Made by a program: the position numbers and the translations under genes
Notes under the pieces: generated by a model
The model's database searches: none
Told to the model about the DNA's origin: nothing
Seen by the model: the letters and a program-made list of their open reading frames with translations, nothing else
Shown: one piece after another, positions 1 through 6,427 of the stretch
How the letters are laid out: the number at the start of each line of letters is the position of its first letter
How positions within the stretch are numbered: the first letter of the stretch is position 1
NCBI GenBank assembly: GCA_903927855.1
Contig: CAIYOL010000414.1
Coordinates: 1-16,035, forward strand
Source: an uncultured Planctomycetota bacterium
GTDB taxonomy: Bacteria; Planctomycetota; Phycisphaerae; Sedimentisphaerales; Anaerobacaceae
Reading direction: 5' to 3'
DNA: 16,035 nt

Positions 1-357
1 AGCGAGACCGTTCTGCAGGAATACCAGAAGAAACTAAGAAAAAGGGTCGATGAGCTCCTCGCGAACGCAAAACTTAAATTGGATGAAGAGGCCCTTGCCA
101 GAGAGGTGGCGCTTTTTGCCGACAGGTCAGATATATCTGAGGAAACTGCTCGGCTGGATTCGCACCTGCAGCAATTCACTGAGAGTTGCCAGGCGGATGC
201 CCAAGCGGGGCGAAGGTTGGATTTTATCAGCCAGGAGATGCTCAGGGAAGCCAACACTATCGCCAGCAAGGCCTACAATACCGATGTTATCCGCTGCGTG
301 GTCGATATAAAGTGCCGGATAGACCGAATTAAAGAACAGGTTCAGAATATAGAGTGA
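1..357 (+). CDS. yicC: YicC family endoribonuclease, C-terminal part (5' end outside window)
   Basis: The frame is open from base 1 to the TGA at 355-357 (118 codons), so only the C-terminal part of a protein usually near 290 residues is present. The end of the frame, with 'GRRLDFISQEMLREANTI' and the closing 'VQNIE', is the hallmark of the YicC/YloC C-terminal domain (formerly DUF1732). Members are stress-related endoribonucleases; E. coli YicC acts on small RNAs. That role is family knowledge and nothing here tests it. An internal TTG at 79 could be mistaken for a start, but the frame upstream is open and typical of the family. It heads the conserved yicC-gmk-rpoZ-coaBC neighbourhood, known from Bacillus as yloC-gmk-rpoZ-coaBC, which makes the call secure. 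Confidence 0.93.
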   Translation, partial: SETVLQEYQKKLRKRVDELLANAKLKLDEEALAREVALFADRSDISEETARLDSHLQQFTESCQADAQAGRRLDFISQEMLREANTIASKAYNTDVIRCVVDIKCRIDRIKEQVQNIE

Positions 358-361
358 CAGC

Positions 362-386
362 ATTGATAATTGATGATTGATAATTG
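362..386. repeat. Heptamer tandem repeat (ATTGATR, about 3.5 copies)
   Basis: The spacer between yicC and gmk consists almost entirely of ATTGATA, ATTGATG, ATTGATA and a final ATTG. The second copy differs from the others by one base. The array occupies the place where the gmk ribosome binding site should be. It also supplies a spurious TTG start at 384-386 in the gmk frame. Confidence 0.85.
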
Positions 387-389
387 CCG

Positions 390-977
390 ATGAAGAAGCA
401 GTCAGTTAAAAAAGGAACTGTTGTGATAGTGAGCGGCCCCTCCGGTGTGGGCAAAAGCACGATTTGCAAAGAGGTAGTTAAGCGGTTAAAAAATACCCGT
501 CTTAGCGTCTCAGTCACCACCAGACCTAAAAGTGAAAAGGAAGTTGACGGCCAGGACTATTGGTTTATATCAGAAGCGCAATTTCGGCAGCGCATCAACG
601 AGGGTTCGCTGCTGGAGCATGCAGAGGTGTTCGGAAATTTTTATGGAACGCCGAAGGACAAGGTGGACGAGGCGCTGCAGGCCGGTGAAACCATTATTTT
701 GGAAATCGACGTTCAAGGTGCCAGGCAGATAAAGGCAATATATCCGACCGCGGTGATGATTTTTATCCTGCCGCCAACCAAGAAGCAATTGGCCGAACGA
801 ATGAACCTGCGGGGCAGAGAAGATGTTCAAACGGCTGAAAAAAGATTGAACGGGGCAGGCGTTGAAATCGCTGCTGCGTGGCAATACTATGAACATATGG
901 TCATAAATGACGATTTGGAACAGGCGGTAAAAGAAATAGTGCAAATTATTAAACAGAGCATTGGAGAAAAAGAATGA
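390..977 (+). CDS. gmk: Guanylate kinase
   Basis: Cytoplasmic guanylate kinase (ATP + GMP to ADP + GDP), needed for GTP, dGTP and c-di-GMP supply. The 195-residue length is normal. The Walker A loop 'GPSGVGKS' sits at about residues 16-23. The GMP-binding segment follows, with 'SVTTRP' near 43-48 and 'VDGQDYWF' near 54-61. 'LEIDVQGA' near 104-111 is the Walker B-like/GMP-site strand, and 'LRGREDV' near 137-143 is the lid. I start at ATG 390 rather than TTG 384 because the TTG lies inside the heptamer repeat and the ATG gives the usual short lead to the P-loop. No Shine-Dalgarno is visible. The TGA stop overlaps the rpoZ start as ATGA, which indicates translational coupling. Confidence 0.96.
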   Translation: MKKQSVKKGTVVIVSGPSGVGKSTICKEVVKRLKNTRLSVSVTTRPKSEKEVDGQDYWFISEAQFRQRINEGSLLEHAEVFGNFYGTPKDKVDEALQAGETIILEIDVQGARQIKAIYPTAVMIFILPPTKKQLAERMNLRGREDVQTAEKRLNGAGVEIAAAWQYYEHMVINDDLEQAVKEIVQIIKQSIGEKE

Positions 978-1201
978 TAGAGGAGCTAAAGAGCACAGAC
1001 ATAGTCAACAAAGTTGGCGGCAGATACAGACTAACGGCACTGATTCAAAAACGGTTGGATGAGCTGATGCAGGGGGCTCGGCCGCTGATTGAAGATGCCA
1101 AAGGCAAAACACAATTAGAAATCGTTGTTCAGGAAATCCTGCAGGACAAGATTGCTATCGACTACGAGACCGGTGGTAGCATTAACAAACCGGGAGAATA
1201 A
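974..1201 (+). CDS. rpoZ: RNA polymerase omega subunit
   Basis: A 75-residue omega subunit, which assists assembly of the beta' subunit in RNA polymerase. The conserved core is 'VGGRYRLTALIQKRLDELMQGA' in sense (about residues 14-35), matching the bacterial 'SRYRLVxxAAxRARxL' helix. The start overlaps the gmk stop (ATGA at 974-977) and the TAA ends at 1201. Position immediately after gmk and before coaC is the classical arrangement and supports a call that would be weaker on sequence alone. The C-terminal 15 residues are divergent, as is common in the family. Confidence 0.88.
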   Translation: MIEELKSTDIVNKVGGRYRLTALIQKRLDELMQGARPLIEDAKGKTQLEIVVQEILQDKIAIDYETGGSINKPGE

Positions 1202-1212
1202 TTGAGGCGGTG

Positions 1213-1848
1213 ATGCCCGAAAAAAAATCAAATCGAGGTCATCTGAAAGGCTCCAATTTTGCGGCGTGGGGCAAAAAGGCGCCCAATATCTTACTGGGTG
1301 TCAGCGGCGGGGTCGCTGCATATAAAGCGGTCGATTTGGCCAGTAAGCTGACCGCCGCCGGCGCCAAGGTGAATACGGTAATGACGGAAAATGCCTGTCA
1401 GCTCATCTGCCCCAAAAGCTTCGAGGCGGTAACAGGTCAGCCGGTTTATACCTCACTATGGAGCACCAGCGAAGAATATGAAATAGGCCATGTGGACTTA
1501 ACTGGCTGGGCTGATATTGTTGCCGTTGTGCCGGCAACAGCAAATATTATAGGCAAAATTGCAAACGGCATCTGCGATGACCTGCTTAGCACGACCCTTT
1601 GCGTCTGCTGGCCTCTGATTAAATCAGGAGCGGTGATTTTGGCTCCTGCGATGAACGATAATATGTGGAACAACTCCGCTGTGCAGCGCAATATCGAAAC
1701 AGTAAAAGAGATGGGTTTTCAGCTGATAGGCCCTGAACAAGGCCGGCTTGCCTGCGGCACGGAAGGCATCGGGAGAATGTCGGAGCCGCAGGATATTCTG
1801 AAAGCAATCGAAGAAATTGCTTCGAAAATTAAACACAATAAAAGATAA
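1213..1848 (+). CDS. coaC: Phosphopantothenoylcysteine decarboxylase (stand-alone CoaC)
   Basis: A flavoprotein of the HFCD family that decarboxylates 4'-phosphopantothenoylcysteine to 4'-phosphopantetheine in coenzyme A synthesis. Numbering from ATG 1213 (211 residues): N-terminal 'GVSGGVAAYK' at 29-38, catalytic His93 in 'IGHVDL', the PASANT-type stretch 'PATANIIGKIANGICDDL' at 107-124, 'PAMNDNMW' at 145-152 (the PxMNxxMW motif), and the substrate-clamp cysteine Cys181 in 'LACGTEG'. GTG 1210 is an alternative start. I prefer ATG because GAGG at 1204-1207 lies 5 nt upstream of it. Most bacteria fuse this domain to CoaB in one chain of about 400 residues. Here it ends at its own TAA after a normal domain length, and CoaB follows 13 nt later in a different frame. 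Confidence 0.93.
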   Translation: MPEKKSNRGHLKGSNFAAWGKKAPNILLGVSGGVAAYKAVDLASKLTAAGAKVNTVMTENACQLICPKSFEAVTGQPVYTSLWSTSEEYEIGHVDLTGWADIVAVVPATANIIGKIANGICDDLLSTTLCVCWPLIKSGAVILAPAMNDNMWNNSAVQRNIETVKEMGFQLIGPEQGRLACGTEGIGRMSEPQDILKAIEEIASKIKHNKR

Positions 1849-1861
1849 ACCATCCGGCAAA

Positions 1862-2473
1862 ATGCATTTTCTAATAACAGCAGGCGGAACCCGCGAATAT
1901 ATCGACCTGGTTCGCTTTATTTCCAATGCGAGCAGCGGCAAAATGGGCTATGCCCTTGCGCTGGCGGCAATAAAAGCCGGACATAAAGTTACACTTATCA
2001 GCGCTTCGGATTTGCAGCCGCCGGTAGGAGTGTATTTTGTCGCAGTTGACAGCGCCGCCGAGATGTTCACGGCCGTAAAAAGGCTCTTCACAAAATGCGA
2101 TCGTCTGATTATGGCTGCCGCGGTTGCGGACTACACACCGGTTAAAAAATTGAAAATAAAAATTCAAAAATCAAATAAGAATTTAGCAATAAAGTTAAAA
2201 CCAACGACTGACATTCTAAAATGGGCGGGAAGGCACAAAAGAAAAAGTCAAACCGTTGTGGGTTTTGCTTTGGAAGATAAAGCCGTCCGAACCGGCGCCG
2301 AGAAGAAGTTAAGAGAAAAGAACCTTGATATGATAATCGCCAACACCCCCGCCGCAGTCAATTCCGATGTGGCCTCCGTCCAAATAAAAACGCCCGACCG
2401 CAAATGGCTGAAACTCCCGCACGCGACCAAAACACAAATCGCTAAAAAAATCATTGATTTGCTAACCTGCTAA
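1862..2473 (+). CDS. coaB: Phosphopantothenate-cysteine ligase (stand-alone CoaB)
   Basis: Ligates 4'-phosphopantothenate and cysteine using a nucleotide (CTP in most bacteria), the step before CoaC. The 203-residue protein from ATG 1862 begins directly with the domain signature: 'TAGGTRE' at 6-12 and 'ISNASSGKMG' at 20-29, the latter close to the E. coli CoaBC 'ISNHSSGKMG'. 'MAAAVADYTP' (near 80-89) and 'KLKPTTDIL' follow, then 'VGFALED' in place of the common VGFAAET. An upstream in-frame TTG at 1817 would add 15 unconserved residues overlapping coaC, so I reject it. Coupling to coaC is likely from the 13-nt gap. The stop TAA overlaps the pyrE stop on the other strand by 4 nt. The lysine-rich stretch near residues 90-118 is more A-rich than its surroundings. 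Confidence 0.92.
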   Translation: MHFLITAGGTREYIDLVRFISNASSGKMGYALALAAIKAGHKVTLISASDLQPPVGVYFVAVDSAAEMFTAVKRLFTKCDRLIMAAAVADYTPVKKLKIKIQKSNKNLAIKLKPTTDILKWAGRHKRKSQTVVGFALEDKAVRTGAEKKLREKNLDMIIANTPAAVNSDVASVQIKTPDRKWLKLPHATKTQIAKKIIDLLTC

Positions 2474-2994
2474 TCTTTTATTCCGAGGTCGTCTTTTGTG
2501 AGGATGCTTTCAAATTCGTAACCGGCGTTTTTAATATTCTCACTTGCCCCTTGCTTGCGGTCAATAACGGCCACAATTTTTTTGACTGTCGCACCGGCCT
2601 CAGTGATAACCTTGGCCGCTTCGAGGACCTGTCCGCCGGTAGTGGCGATGTCTTCAACCAGCAAAACGACGTCTCCTTTATTGAGTTTGCCTTCGATTAG
2701 CTTTCCCGTGCCGTAGCCCTTTTTGCTGTTGCGGACGATTATCCAGTTCTTATTCGTTTGCATCGCCGTTGCCGCAGCCAGCGCTACGCCGCCTAATTCG
2801 GCGCCGGCAATTAAGGTAACATCGCTTGTTACATATTTCGCAAATTCTTTGCCGAGGGCTTTTAGAATGTCCGGGCAGGTCTCGAAAAGGTATTTATCAA
2901 GATAGTATTTGCTTTTCTTCCCGCTGCGAAGGGTAAAGTCACCTTCCAGGTACGCCGTTTCCTTAATACGTTTTATTAACTCTTCTCTGGTCAC
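2470..2994 (-). CDS. pyrE: Orotate phosphoribosyltransferase
   Basis: Type I phosphoribosyltransferase joining orotate and PRPP to give OMP in pyrimidine synthesis. At 174 residues it is shorter than E. coli PyrE (about 213), within the range of compact bacterial and archaeal forms. The PRPP-binding signature 'VVLLVEDIATTGG' spans about 109-121, with the acidic pair Glu114-Asp115. The flexible catalytic loop is at about 88-102 ('RNSKKGYGTGK'). The start is GTG at 2994-2992, preceded by AAAGGA about 10 nt upstream. It lies 14 nt downstream of purB and is the last gene of the leftward cluster. No terminator separates it from coaB; any terminator for this operon would have to lie inside coaB. 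Confidence 0.93.
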   Translation of the reverse strand: MTREELIKRIKETAYLEGDFTLRSGKKSKYYLDKYLFETCPDILKALGKEFAKYVTSDVTLIAGAELGGVALAAATAMQTNKNWIIVRNSKKGYGTGKLIEGKLNKGDVVLLVEDIATTGGQVLEAAKVITEAGATVKKIVAVIDRKQGASENIKNAGYEFESILTKDDLGIKD

Positions 2995-3008
2995 AACACA
3001 AAATTCCT

Positions 3009-4442
3009 TTATACTTTCAGTTCAACTTTTCTGTTAATTTCCCTGCTGTATTTCCTGCGGATGGGTGTCACGATGTCTTTTACGAATTCATCGGCCTGCT
3101 GCGGAGCCCTGCCGATGTAATCTTTCGGGTTTAAGACTTTTTTGAAATCCACTTTCGCGAATGCAGGGTCGGCTTTGAGTCGTTCTATTAAATCGTTTGG
3201 TTTGCCGAACTTTTTGACCTGCTCAGCGGCAGCGTGTGAGTGGATTCTGATTCTTTCGTGAAGCTTCTGTCTGTTGCCGCCCGCCTTGACCGCAGCCATC
3301 AGGATATTTTCGGTGGCCATAAAGGGCAACTCCGCCTCGACGTGCGCCGCTATCACCTTCGGATAAACAACGAGGCCATCAAGAACATTGATAAGGATTC
3401 CCAGAATACCATCGACGGCTAAAAAGGCTTCCGGAATAACAACCCTTCTGTTGGCCGAATCATCGAGCGTTCTCTCAAGCCACTGCTCGGAGGCGGTCAT
3501 TTGCGGACTGGAGGCCAGACTCAACACCAGCCTGCTGAGGGCTGTTACCCTCTCGCATCGCATTGGGTTTCTCTTGTAAGCCATTGCCGAGGAGCCGACC
3601 TGAGATTTCTCAAATGGCTCTTCGATTTCCTTCAGGTTTGCAAGCAGCCGAAGGTCGTTGCATAATTTATGGGCCGATTGTGCTATCGAGGCAAGCGTGT
3701 TTACGACGAGCGTGTCGATTTTTCGCTGATAGGTCTGGCCTGTCACTGCGCAGGTATTTTTGAAACCAAAGGCGGCAGCGACCATTTTGTCTAATCGCTC
3801 TACTTTATTGTGATTGCCGTCGAAAAGCGCCAAGAAAGACGCCTGTGTGCCGGTGGTACCTTTGATGCCTCTAAACGGCAACGTATCAAGTCGGCGCTCG
3901 ACCTCATTCAGGTCGAGTGCGAATTCATAGCACCACAGCGTCGCCCTTTTCCCCACAGTGGTCAGTTGCGCGGGCTGATAATGCGTGAAGCCAAGTGTCG
4001 GCAGTAAGCGGTATTTTTTTGCAAAGCTCGCAAGCAGGTTTATTACGGCTGCGAGTTTGCCTGTGGTGATTTGCATGGCATCGCGAATGATAATTAAATC
4101 GGCGTTGTCTGTGATGTCGCAGCTTGTTGCGCCGAGGTGAATTATCGGCGCCGCTTTCGGCGCCGCATCGGCGAAGGTATGAACATGAGCCATAACATCA
4201 TGCCGAATCTTCTTCTCATACTTGGCGGCCTTGCTGAAATTTATGTCGTCAAGGTGCCTGGCCATCTCACTTATCTGGTTTTGTTTTATATTCAGCCCGA
4301 GTTTCTTCTGTGCCTTCGCAAGCTCAAGCCAGAGCTGCCGCCACGTGCTGAACTTTTTTTGCGCCCCGAAAAGTTCAGCCATTTCTTCAGAGGCATTTCT
4401 TTCCACAAGCGGACTTACATATATAGTTTTGTTATTTGCCAT
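3009..4442 (-). CDS. purB: Adenylosuccinate lyase, vertebrate-like subfamily
   Basis: Cleaves SAICAR to AICAR and adenylosuccinate to AMP, both with release of fumarate. The 477-residue protein belongs to the aspartase/fumarase superfamily. The fumarase-type signature loop 'SSAMAYKRNP' is at 284-293 and carries the catalytic serine. His86 in 'HDVMAH' and His154 in 'GFTHYQPAQ' match the conserved catalytic histidines. From memory of human ADSL, the C-terminal half is strikingly similar: 'RTLDDSANRR', 'GLVVYPKVI', 'ELPFMATENI', 'NDLIER' and 'GRAPQQ' all recur in order. Bacillus/Thermotoga-type PurB lacks most of these. Position 288 is Ala where the usual loop reads SSAMPYKRNP. The start ATG 4442 lies within the 3' end of the aldo/keto reductase gene (11-nt overlap), so translation is probably coupled. 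Confidence 0.95.
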   Translation of the reverse strand: MANNKTIYVSPLVERNASEEMAELFGAQKKFSTWRQLWLELAKAQKKLGLNIKQNQISEMARHLDDINFSKAAKYEKKIRHDVMAHVHTFADAAPKAAPIIHLGATSCDITDNADLIIIRDAMQITTGKLAAVINLLASFAKKYRLLPTLGFTHYQPAQLTTVGKRATLWCYEFALDLNEVERRLDTLPFRGIKGTTGTQASFLALFDGNHNKVERLDKMVAAAFGFKNTCAVTGQTYQRKIDTLVVNTLASIAQSAHKLCNDLRLLANLKEIEEPFEKSQVGSSAMAYKRNPMRCERVTALSRLVLSLASSPQMTASEQWLERTLDDSANRRVVIPEAFLAVDGILGILINVLDGLVVYPKVIAAHVEAELPFMATENILMAAVKAGGNRQKLHERIRIHSHAAAEQVKKFGKPNDLIERLKADPAFAKVDFKKVLNPKDYIGRAPQQADEFVKDIVTPIRRKYSREINRKVELKV

Positions 4443-5409
4443 TTATCTTTTCCTGTCGTTCTTTTAACAATTGTTCTATTTGTTCTATATCTTCCACGGT
4501 CAGTTTCCAGTCGCCTGCTTTCGCCGTTTCCTTTACCTGGTCTGGCCTTCTCGCCCCGACAATAGCGGCGGTAACTTCGCTTCGGCGAAGGACCCAGCTA
4601 ATCACCAATTGAGCCAGCGTCCTGCCGTTGCGTTTGGCTATGGGCCGAAGCTGGTCAACGAGTTGCAGCGTGGCGGAAAATTGCGGCTCCTGAAATTCCG
4701 GCATTCTTCTTCGATGGTCATCCAAAGGCAAACCTGCAAGACGCTCCTGATTAAATTTACCCGTGAGCAGCCCTCTTTGCATAGGGCTGTATACAACAAC
4801 GCCGATATTATTCCCTGCGCAATAACCCAGCAGCTCATCTTCGACTTCGTGACGGAGCATACTGTAAGGCGGCTGAAGCGAGGCAACGGGAGCTATTTTC
4901 CGGACACGTTCGAGCTGCTCGATATTAAAGTTCGATGCGCCTATGTATCGCACCTTACCCTCTTCGGCCAGTCGCGCCATTTCTTCCCAGCCCTCTTCGA
5001 CGTCTTCATCCGGCTCGGGCCAGTGCATCTGGTAGAGGTCAATTGTGTCGATGCCGAGGCGCTTTAAGCTTGCCTCACATTCTTTGCGGATGCTTTTTGC
5101 CTTCAGACAGCTTACTTTTTCTCTTTTTTCATTCCAAAGCAGGCTGCACTTGGTTGCGATAAATGGCTTTTGTTTTGTTTGCTTAAGCGCTTTCCCGACA
5201 AGCTCCTCAGAATGGCCGCAGCCATAGATAGGTGCGGTATCTATCCAGTTGATTCCCTGCTCCAGAGCGGCGAGGATTGCAGCCACTGCGTCGCCATCAT
5301 CCTGCGGTCCCCAGCCGAACTGCCACGGCCCACCCATCGCCCAGGTGCCTAACCCGACGGTAGTCAGTTTCAAATCGGTATATCCCAATTGCCGCTTTTG
5401 CATAACCAT
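4432..5409 (-). CDS. Aldo/keto reductase
   Basis: A soluble NADP(H)-dependent oxidoreductase of the aldo/keto reductase superfamily with a (beta/alpha)8 barrel; the substrate cannot be read from sequence. The 325-residue chain has the whole catalytic tetrad: Asp57 and Tyr62 in 'WIDTAPIYG', Lys87 in 'FIATKC', and His129 in 'QMHWPEP'. 'IGASNF' and 'YSPMQRGLLTGK' mark the later barrel strands, and 'IVGARRPDQV' the C-terminal cofactor-binding region that holds the adenosine 2'-phosphate. Two starts are possible, ATG 5409 and ATG 5403; the first leaves a 10-nt gap to trxB. It overlaps the purB start by 11 nt. Clustering with trxB is compatible with a general redox or detoxification role, but that is only inference. 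Confidence 0.93.
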   Translation of the reverse strand: MVMQKRQLGYTDLKLTTVGLGTWAMGGPWQFGWGPQDDGDAVAAILAALEQGINWIDTAPIYGCGHSEELVGKALKQTKQKPFIATKCSLLWNEKREKVSCLKAKSIRKECEASLKRLGIDTIDLYQMHWPEPDEDVEEGWEEMARLAEEGKVRYIGASNFNIEQLERVRKIAPVASLQPPYSMLRHEVEDELLGYCAGNNIGVVVYSPMQRGLLTGKFNQERLAGLPLDDHRRRMPEFQEPQFSATLQLVDQLRPIAKRNGRTLAQLVISWVLRRSEVTAAIVGARRPDQVKETAKAGDWKLTVEDIEQIEQLLKERQEKINGK

Positions 5410-5419
5410 GTTTCCAAGT

Positions 5420-6415
5420 TTACCATCCGCCCGGCTGCAAGATATCGCTGACGGTTTCGTTCCACCATTTCGGGTCTCTAAAATACTGTTTCAGCATCAT
5501 TGCCGCCAAGACGCCGTCGCCGACTGCTGTAGCCAACTGCATAGCCGCTCCGACCCTGCAGTCGCCAGCTGCGAATACACCGGGCACTTTTGTGCGAAGA
5601 TATGCGCAGTCGCACTTAATAAACCCGTTCTCGGTCAGCTCCACAAATCCTTTGAGAAAGTTCGTATTCGGTACCATACCCACAAATATAAACACGCCGT
5701 CACAGGGATAATTTTCTTCTTCGCCGGTTCTCACATCTTTAAGCTTGATTGACTGGACTTTTCCCTCGCCCTCTATGGCGGTTGCAACGGCGTTATATTT
5801 TATAATCAAATTGGAGTTTGGTTCGCCCGCTTTAGCCAGGAGCTCCTCTTGTAAAACCTTGGTTGCTCTAAATTCTCCTCTGCGGTGTATCAGCGTTACC
5901 TTGGCGGCGAATTTAGTCAGGTGCAGCGTTTCCTCCAGAGCGGTATTGCCCCCGCCGACGGCAACGACCTGCTTGCCCTTGAAAAACGGCGCATCGCAGG
6001 TCCCGCAATAACTGACTCCCGCACCGGCATTGCGGAATTCCTCTTCGCCGGGGACGCCAAGCTTGCGATAGTCACTGCCAAGCGCCAGAATAACCGTCCT
6101 GGTGATATACTTGTCCTTATCGCAGCGAACCTCGATGTTGCCATCCTGTAATTTCTTCAGAGCTGTAACTTCACTGCTGGTTTTTATTTCCGCTCCGAAG
6201 GTCTCGGCCTGTTTCTGCATTCGTTCAATCAGACCGGGGCCGTCTATACGTTCGATGCCTGGGTAGTTTTCTATCCTGTCTGTGGTATTGATTTGGCCGC
6301 CGGGGACAAGCTTTTCGAGCACCAGCGTTTTTAATCTGTCGCGGGCGGCATAAAGCGCCGCGCTCAGTCCGGCCGGGCCAGCTCCTATTATGATGCAGCC
6401 ATAACGCTCCGACAT
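5420..6415 (-). CDS. trxB: Thioredoxin reductase (NADPH type)
   Basis: Flavoprotein that transfers electrons from NADPH through FAD and a redox disulfide to thioredoxin. Of its 331 residues, the FAD dinucleotide fold is 'GAGPAG' at 11-16. The redox-active disulfide is Cys137-Gly-Thr-Cys140 followed by Asp141; the commonest form is CATCD. The NADPH fold is 'GGGNTA' at 154-159, and the 2'-phosphate-binding 'HRRGEFRA' is at 177-184, which argues for NADPH over ferredoxin or NADH. The second FAD motif 'GVFAAGDCR' is near the end. The C-terminus carries a Trp-rich tail ('DPKWWNETVSD' and on) beyond the usual end. It follows the membrane protein gene by 12 nt and precedes the aldo/keto reductase by 10 nt, so it is most likely co-transcribed. 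Confidence 0.95.
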   Translation of the reverse strand: MSERYGCIIIGAGPAGLSAALYAARDRLKTLVLEKLVPGGQINTTDRIENYPGIERIDGPGLIERMQKQAETFGAEIKTSSEVTALKKLQDGNIEVRCDKDKYITRTVILALGSDYRKLGVPGEEEFRNAGAGVSYCGTCDAPFFKGKQVVAVGGGNTALEETLHLTKFAAKVTLIHRRGEFRATKVLQEELLAKAGEPNSNLIIKYNAVATAIEGEGKVQSIKLKDVRTGEEENYPCDGVFIFVGMVPNTNFLKGFVELTENGFIKCDCAYLRTKVPGVFAAGDCRVGAAMQLATAVGDGVLAAMMLKQYFRDPKWWNETVSDILQPGGW

Positions 6416-6427
6416 AACAAATACCTT

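Noticed and set aside
3810..5752. Plus-strand open frames across purB, the aldo/keto reductase and trxB
   Set aside because: They are antisense frames of well-supported genes and show no protein-family features of their own.
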